Shown here: positions 60,569 through 64,000 of the stretch, in pieces
Position numbering within the stretch: the first letter of the stretch is position 1
Layout of the letters: every line of letters starts with the position of its first letter
Assembly (NCBI GenBank): GCA_963739975.1
Contig: CAVUCK010000010.1
Span: forward strand, 129,511 to 193,510
DNA: 64,000 bases
Direction: 5' to 3'
From: JALZMG01 sp963739975
GTDB taxonomy: Bacteria > Actinomycetota > Acidimicrobiia > Acidimicrobiales > Ilumatobacteraceae
Position numbers and translations under genes: made by a program
The notes under the pieces: model-generated
What the model saw: the letters and a program-made list of their open reading frames with translations, nothing else
Told to the model about the DNA's origin: nothing
Databases searched by the model: none

Positions 60569-60985
60569 TCATCTGTCGGCCGGCAGAGACGGGCGACTTG
60601 TGGCACGCCGGGCGATCGCGACAGCGCGACGAGCACTGTCGACGCACGACGTCGCCTTGGCGCGCGTCACTGGCTTCGAGCTGTAATGCGACTGCGTCTT
60701 GAGGGGGAGCAGTCGGCGCAGCTCCCTGGCGGTGTCCCTGCCGTCGATGCCGGCGCCAGCGACGAACTGAGCTGCCTGCTCGTGCGCCCCTTTCCATCGG
60801 CGACCGAGGTTCATCCCGGCGACGGCATCGGCGGCGTTGATGCCAGCGTCGATGGCAGTACCCGCTGCGGCGTTGAAGTCTCCGATCTCAAGCGAGTGCT
60901 CAGCCGCACGGAGGTACTCCTCGGCCTGCCGACAGTGTGCTGCGGCATCCGCTCTCGAAATGGAGACGCTGTCTTCACGAGCCAT
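60569..60985 (-). CDS. HEPN domain protein of a HEPN/MNT pair
   Basis: 138 aa from ATG at 60983-60985. Helical HEPN fold: ADAAAHCRQAEEYLRAAEHS, GDFNAAAGTAIDAGINAADA, ELRRLLPLKTQSHYSSKPV. HEPN proteins in such pairs are often toxic RNases or are neutralised by the MNT partner; the R-x4-6-H RNase motif is not clear here. It overlaps the MNT gene by 11 bases and is translated after it. Confidence 0.75.
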   Translation of the reverse strand: MAREDSVSISRADAAAHCRQAEEYLRAAEHSLEIGDFNAAAGTAIDAGINAADAVAGMNLGRRWKGAHEQAAQFVAGAGIDGRDTARELRRLLPLKTQSHYSSKPVTRAKATSCVDSARRAVAIARRATSRPSLPADR

Positions 60986-61565
60986 GTCGGCTCCCCGCCC
61001 TGTCGACGAGCACAATGGCGTCTCGGCGAATCGCTGTCCACAGTGACCCCCTCGCCTGTCGCGGCCGGTCCGCGATCAGTAGAGATGGGTTCCTTCCCGT
61101 GACCCGCCCGGCGTAGCTCGACCACACGTCGAGTGCCTCTAAGAACGCGTCGTGATCACCGTCAGCGCCACCGATCACGGCGACGTCGAGGTCTGAGCCC
61201 TCCACCGCGTCCCCGCGCGCCCAGGAGCCGTACAGGGCCATGAACACGGGGGCCGGCTCGATCTGCAGAGCTGCGCGTCGCAGTAGGTCGATCGATCGCT
61301 CACGTGACACGTCGATCTCCCTGAGCGATTGCGTGACGGGGTGCTCGTCAACCAACGAGACGAGGTGGGCTCGGCCTACTCGCTCACGTTCGACGAGACC
61401 GGCGCGTTCGAGGTCAGCGACGACCGTGGCGGCCTGATCGCGGCTGACGGCAGCGATCCGGGCGACCTCGCTGATCGTGCGCGGCCCGTCGAGGCGGACG
61501 AGTGCACCAACGATTCGGCCTCGCGCTCCCCGAATGACTGTTTCGATGTCAACGTGGCTAGCCAT
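60975..61565 (-). CDS. MNT-type nucleotidyltransferase with N-terminal winged helix
   Basis: 196 aa. N-terminal winged HTH (TISEVARIAAVSRDQAATVV, about 28-70) is joined to a minimal nucleotidyltransferase domain with the exact GSX10DXD motif: G113-S114 and D125-L-D127 in LYGSWARGDAVEGSDLDVAV. MNT antitoxins modify HEPN partners by adding AMP in some systems. The HTH suggests autoregulation at the GACATATGTC palindrome upstream. First gene of the pair. Confidence 0.8.
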   Translation of the reverse strand: MASHVDIETVIRGARGRIVGALVRLDGPRTISEVARIAAVSRDQAATVVADLERAGLVERERVGRAHLVSLVDEHPVTQSLREIDVSRERSIDLLRRAALQIEPAPVFMALYGSWARGDAVEGSDLDVAVIGGADGDHDAFLEALDVWSSYAGRVTGRNPSLLIADRPRQARGSLWTAIRRDAIVLVDRAGSRHGS

Positions 61566-61586
61566 GGCTCGTGTCGAGTTTAACCG

Positions 61587-61596
61587 ACATATGTCA
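61587..61596. promoter_or_regulatory. Palindromic site upstream of the MNT gene
   Basis: GACATATGTC is a perfect 10-bp palindrome 22 bases before the MNT ATG, in an AT-richer patch (GTTTAACC just before). It is a candidate operator for the winged-helix domain of the MNT protein. Confidence 0.4.
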
Positions 61597-61631
61597 GATC
61601 GAATCGACCTGAAGGCGACGGCGTGCCGGGG

Positions 61632-62456
61632 TCACTCGGGCGTTCCAGGGCGGAGTACTTCGGCCGGGTCGATCGGTTCGAGGTCGTCGAAGCCTCCGGT
61701 GCTGGGCTCACCGGCGGCGCGGCGTCGTTCGGCGTCGGCGGTGAAGTCTTCGACGTGTTCGTCGGCTTCAACCAGTAGCGCGAGGGCTTGTTCGGGGTCG
61801 GCGTCGCGCAGCTTGCGGAAACCGAGCGGGGTGAGCTTGACGAGGTCAACCAGGACGGCGGCGAGGCGGGTCACGGCTTCGTCCTCGGGGCCGACGAGAC
61901 GAGCAAGGGTGATCTGCTGCAGGGCGCGGCGGCGGAGATCGATTTGCCGTTCCCAGCTCTCGCTGCGCCGGACTCCGTCGAGCGCTTCGCTGATTGCGTC
62001 CCACGTCGGCTCGTGCTCGACGTCGAGGAGCTCGTCGAGCCGGTCAAGGAGTGATCGCCAGCCGCCGGGGGTGCCGATGACGAGCTTGGTGAGGTCGGCG
62101 ACCTGGAACGCGTAGCGGTCGTCGCGCGGGTCATCGAGCGGTTCGACCCACTCGGCGGCGTGGCCGGTAGGGGGGAGGAAGAACCAGCCGATGGGTCGGT
62201 TGAAGCAGCGGGCGAAGGCGACGATCTCGGCGGCGTCAATGTTGCGTCGCCGTTCGGTGTCGTAGGTCTTCTCGATGGCCGAGACGCCGGCCTGGTTGAG
62301 GCGGTAGCCGAGGTAGGGCGCCAACCGTTCACCGGTCTCGACTTGCGTCCAGCCTGCGTGCTGGCGGGCGCGGGCGAAGTTGTAGGCGACGATCTGGTGC
62401 ACGGTGAGCGTCGGTGGCGCAATAGCTGCGCCACGGCCCTTCTTGCGTCCGACCAC
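61632..62456 (-). CDS. XRE family helix-turn-helix regulator of the element
   Basis: 274 aa from GTG at 62454-62456. HTH near residues 20-85 (TVHQIVAYNFARARQHAGWT, QAGVSAIEKTYDTERRR) with the element-type segment FARCFNRPIGWFFLPP, then a helical C-terminal part. Probably the repressor that keeps excision genes silent; it is divergent from the excisionase-like gene across 102 bases. Confidence 0.78.
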   Translation of the reverse strand: MVGRKKGRGAAIAPPTLTVHQIVAYNFARARQHAGWTQVETGERLAPYLGYRLNQAGVSAIEKTYDTERRRNIDAAEIVAFARCFNRPIGWFFLPPTGHAAEWVEPLDDPRDDRYAFQVADLTKLVIGTPGGWRSLLDRLDELLDVEHEPTWDAISEALDGVRRSESWERQIDLRRRALQQITLARLVGPEDEAVTRLAAVLVDLVKLTPLGFRKLRDADPEQALALLVEADEHVEDFTADAERRRAAGEPSTGGFDDLEPIDPAEVLRPGTPE

Positions 62457-62558
62457 GCCCTCAACGTAGCAACACGGTCCAGGACTGCTTGACTTCGGTC
62501 CGGCAGTGGCGCGCATACTGCGGTACTGTTGTTGGGGACTTCCGGAAGGGAGTTGGCC

Positions 62559-62774
62559 GTGTTCGATGAGTTGCCGCCGTTCATGACGGTGATGCAGGCC
62601 GCTGAGGCCTTGCAGGTCGGCCGCGGGACGGCCTACGACTTGACCGTCGAGTGGGAACGCAGCGGCGGCAGGTCCGGCCTGCCGTTCGTGTGGTTGCGCC
62701 GACAGAAGCGGATCCCGCGTATCGCCCTCGTGCGTTTCGCCGAGCAGGCGCTGCCGACTCCGCCCGCCGCCTGA
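62559..62774 (+). CDS. Excisionase/AlpA-like DNA-binding protein
   Basis: 71 aa from GTG at 62559 preceded by GGAAGGGAG. A MerR-like HTH_17 domain: FMTVMQAAEALQVGRGTAYD and WLRRQKRIPRIALVRFAEQ. Small proteins like this direct excision (Xis) of tRNA-integrated elements. Divergent from the XRE repressor gene. Confidence 0.75.
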   Translation: MFDELPPFMTVMQAAEALQVGRGTAYDLTVEWERSGGRSGLPFVWLRRQKRIPRIALVRFAEQALPTPPAA

Positions 62775-62792
62775 GCCGCTGCCGAGTTTCCG

Positions 62793-63209
62793 GTGCAGCC
62801 ACAGGCCGTGCTCGTCGCTCCGGCTGCGTGGCAGCTGCGTCGCCGGGTTGGGCCTTTGCCCTGGTGCGCCCTCGAGGCGCTCGTTGCGCGAAGCCACCCG
62901 GAGGGTGGGGTGCTGGTCGCGCAGGCCTCGGTGCGCACCATCGCGGACGATCTCGGCGTCGCCTACAACACGGCGCTGCGAGCCCTCCGCTCACTCCGCG
63001 CCGCCGGACTCATCGAGCACCGCCAGGCTCGCGCCAACGCCGGCCTCTTCGGCATCGCCCACTACGCGCTGACCGTGCCCGCCGAAGAACTGCGCGCCGT
63101 CGCCACGACGCCCGAGTTGCCGATCCTGACAACCAGGTCCCCTCGCCGCAACGGCCATCGCTCGCGGTCATCGACCGTCGAACAGCTCTCGTTCTCGCTC
63201 ACCGACTGA
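62793..63209 (+). CDS. Winged-helix/replication-type helix-turn-helix protein
   Basis: 138 aa from GTG at 62793, 18 bases after the excisionase-like gene. HTH core TIADDLGVAYNTALRALRSL with wing AAGLIEHRQ; the C-terminal tail is basic and ends STVEQLSFSLTD. Similar small HTH proteins lie between xis and relaxase genes in actinobacterial elements; role probably regulatory. Confidence 0.68.
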   Translation: MQPQAVLVAPAAWQLRRRVGPLPWCALEALVARSHPEGGVLVAQASVRTIADDLGVAYNTALRALRSLRAAGLIEHRQARANAGLFGIAHYALTVPAEELRAVATTPELPILTTRSPRRNGHRSRSSTVEQLSFSLTD

Positions 63210-63301
63210 GAGGCGACCGTGTCCCCACAACCGTCCACGACCACCGGACGCATGAGATCGAGCAGACAGGTGCACGGCGGCGCCGGGTGGGGTGCGGGTC
63301 G

Positions 63302-64000
63302 ATGCTGCGGCTGAGGACGATCTACGCGTCGTCGGCGTCGGCGGCAGCGAAGTACTTCGCCAAGTACCTGGCCGAGGCGCCAGGTGAGCAGCCCGGCGTG
63401 TGGACGGGTCAGCAGGCCGCAGGCCTCGGCCTGGCCGGCACGGTGACGGTCGCCGACTTGGAGCTGTTGTTGTCGGGCCGTGACCCGGTGTCGGGGATGC
63501 GGCTGGGTCGTGAGTTGCGTCGATCGGGTCAAGCGCAACGGTGAACTGAAGCGGGCGGTGGCCGGCTTCGAGGCGACGTTCTCGGCGCCCAAGGCGTTGT
63601 CGGTGTGGTGGGGACTGACCGGCGACGACCGGCTGCTCGATGCCCACGATGTCGCCGTGCACAGCGGTGTTGGATCACATCGAGCGGTACGCCTCGACGA
63701 CCGCGGGTGGGCAGGTGGACGGCCGGATGACTTCCCCGGATACCAGGGGCTGGTGATGGCGACGTTCCGCCAGACCACCTCTCGGCCTCGACGACCCGCA
63801 GGTCCATACCCACGCGGTGATCTCCGTCCAAGGTGCAGACGGCGGATGGCCGGTGGTGGGCGCTGGACGCCCAGTACGTGAAGCGGCATCAGCGCATGCT
63901 CGGCGGCCTGTACCAGTCGGTGCTGCGCTCGGAGCTGACCGCCCGGTTCGGGGTCGCCTGGGGGCCGATCGTGAAGGGGCAGGCGGAGATCGCCGGCGTC
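63302..64000 (+). pseudogene. MobF/TrwC-type relaxase, broken by five frameshifts and cut by the window end
   Basis: Pieces in three frames join to one relaxase: MLRLRTIYASSASAAAKYF (start), GFEATFSAPKALSVWWGLTG, LVMATFRQTTSR, the histidine metal motif VHTHAVIS and RHQRMLGGLYQSVLRSEL up to the window end. Indels are needed at about 63518 (+1), 63666 (+1), 63748 (-1), 63786 (+1) and 63829 (+1). Active members nick oriT with N-terminal Tyr and a 3-His site and carry a helicase part. This copy looks dead, unless the sequence is poor here. Confidence 0.78.

Larger units (their letters stand above)
60361..64000. mobile_element. Left part of an integrative/conjugative element
   Basis: It starts at the tRNA-Gly fragment and carries HEPN/MNT, an XRE regulator, an excisionase-like protein, a wHTH protein and a MobF-type relaxase. 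These are typical cargo, control, excision and transfer genes of actinobacterial integrative elements. No integrase is in the window; it should lie near the intact tRNA to the right. The right end is outside the window. Confidence 0.65.

Noticed and set aside
1..64000. CRISPR arrays, rRNA genes and complete insertion sequences
   Set aside because: No regularly spaced repeats, rRNA-like sequence or transposase was seen.

Overview
The window is a 64 kb piece of a very GC-rich chromosome from an actinobacterium. Two gene blocks match the Mycobacterium tuberculosis origin-proximal order: parB-cwlM-trxA-trxB-rsmA-sigM-kinase-DUF6049-pcnA (Rv3917c to Rv3907c) and DUF5318-rpsF-ssb-rpsR-rplI-dnaB (Rv0049 to Rv0058). 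Gene content and the missing murJ argue against Mycobacterium itself; a deep lineage such as Acidimicrobiia is my inference, not shown by the sequence. GTG starts and 4-base stop/start overlaps (GTGA, ATGA) are common.

Layout. 1-13,000: end of parB, a spacer with DnaA-box-like sequences, then a minus-strand array (GNAT, DUF6049, DegV, Ser/Thr kinase, sigM, anti-sigma factor, membrane protein, trxB, trxA, cwlM), with an HDAC-like deacetylase and pcnA on the plus strand. 13,000-24,000: a PAS-GGDEF-EAL protein, an HtrA-like lipoprotein protease, then rpsF-ssb-rpsR-rplI and dnaB, which carries two in-frame inteins. 24,000-32,400: a second Ser/Thr kinase and a tightly coupled chaB-ctaC-ctaD/E-ctaG operon for a caa3-type terminal oxidase.

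32,400-60,360: an accessory region of membrane proteins, hydrolases, a homocysteine S-methyltransferase operon, three large STAND-type ATPases (one LuxR-type), a SNF2 helicase, an acyl-CoA synthetase and a TetR/SnoaL-like pair. It contains several broken genes: an SDR with an internal deletion, an exported protein with two frameshifts and a RibD-like reductase with an amber codon. 60,361-64,000: the 3' 43 nt of a tRNA-Gly(CCC) marks what looks like the left attachment site of an integrative element. Inside it are a HEPN/MNT pair, an XRE regulator, an excisionase-like protein, a wHTH protein and a MobF/TrwC relaxase broken by five frameshifts. The element runs off the right end.

How the genes work together. 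The left block links envelope synthesis (CwlM-like regulator, kinase with a MurJ-associated C-terminal domain), redox control (thioredoxin system) and stress sigma factor SigM. The middle block is replication and translation. The chaB-cta block is respiration. The best candidates for something new are the dnaB with two inteins, the kinase carrying a MurJ tail without MurJ, the MerR/SoxR-like leaderless promoter at 32,848, a repeated palindromic hairpin, and the tRNA-bounded element with HEPN/MNT beside its att site. I saw no CRISPR array, complete tRNA or rRNA gene.
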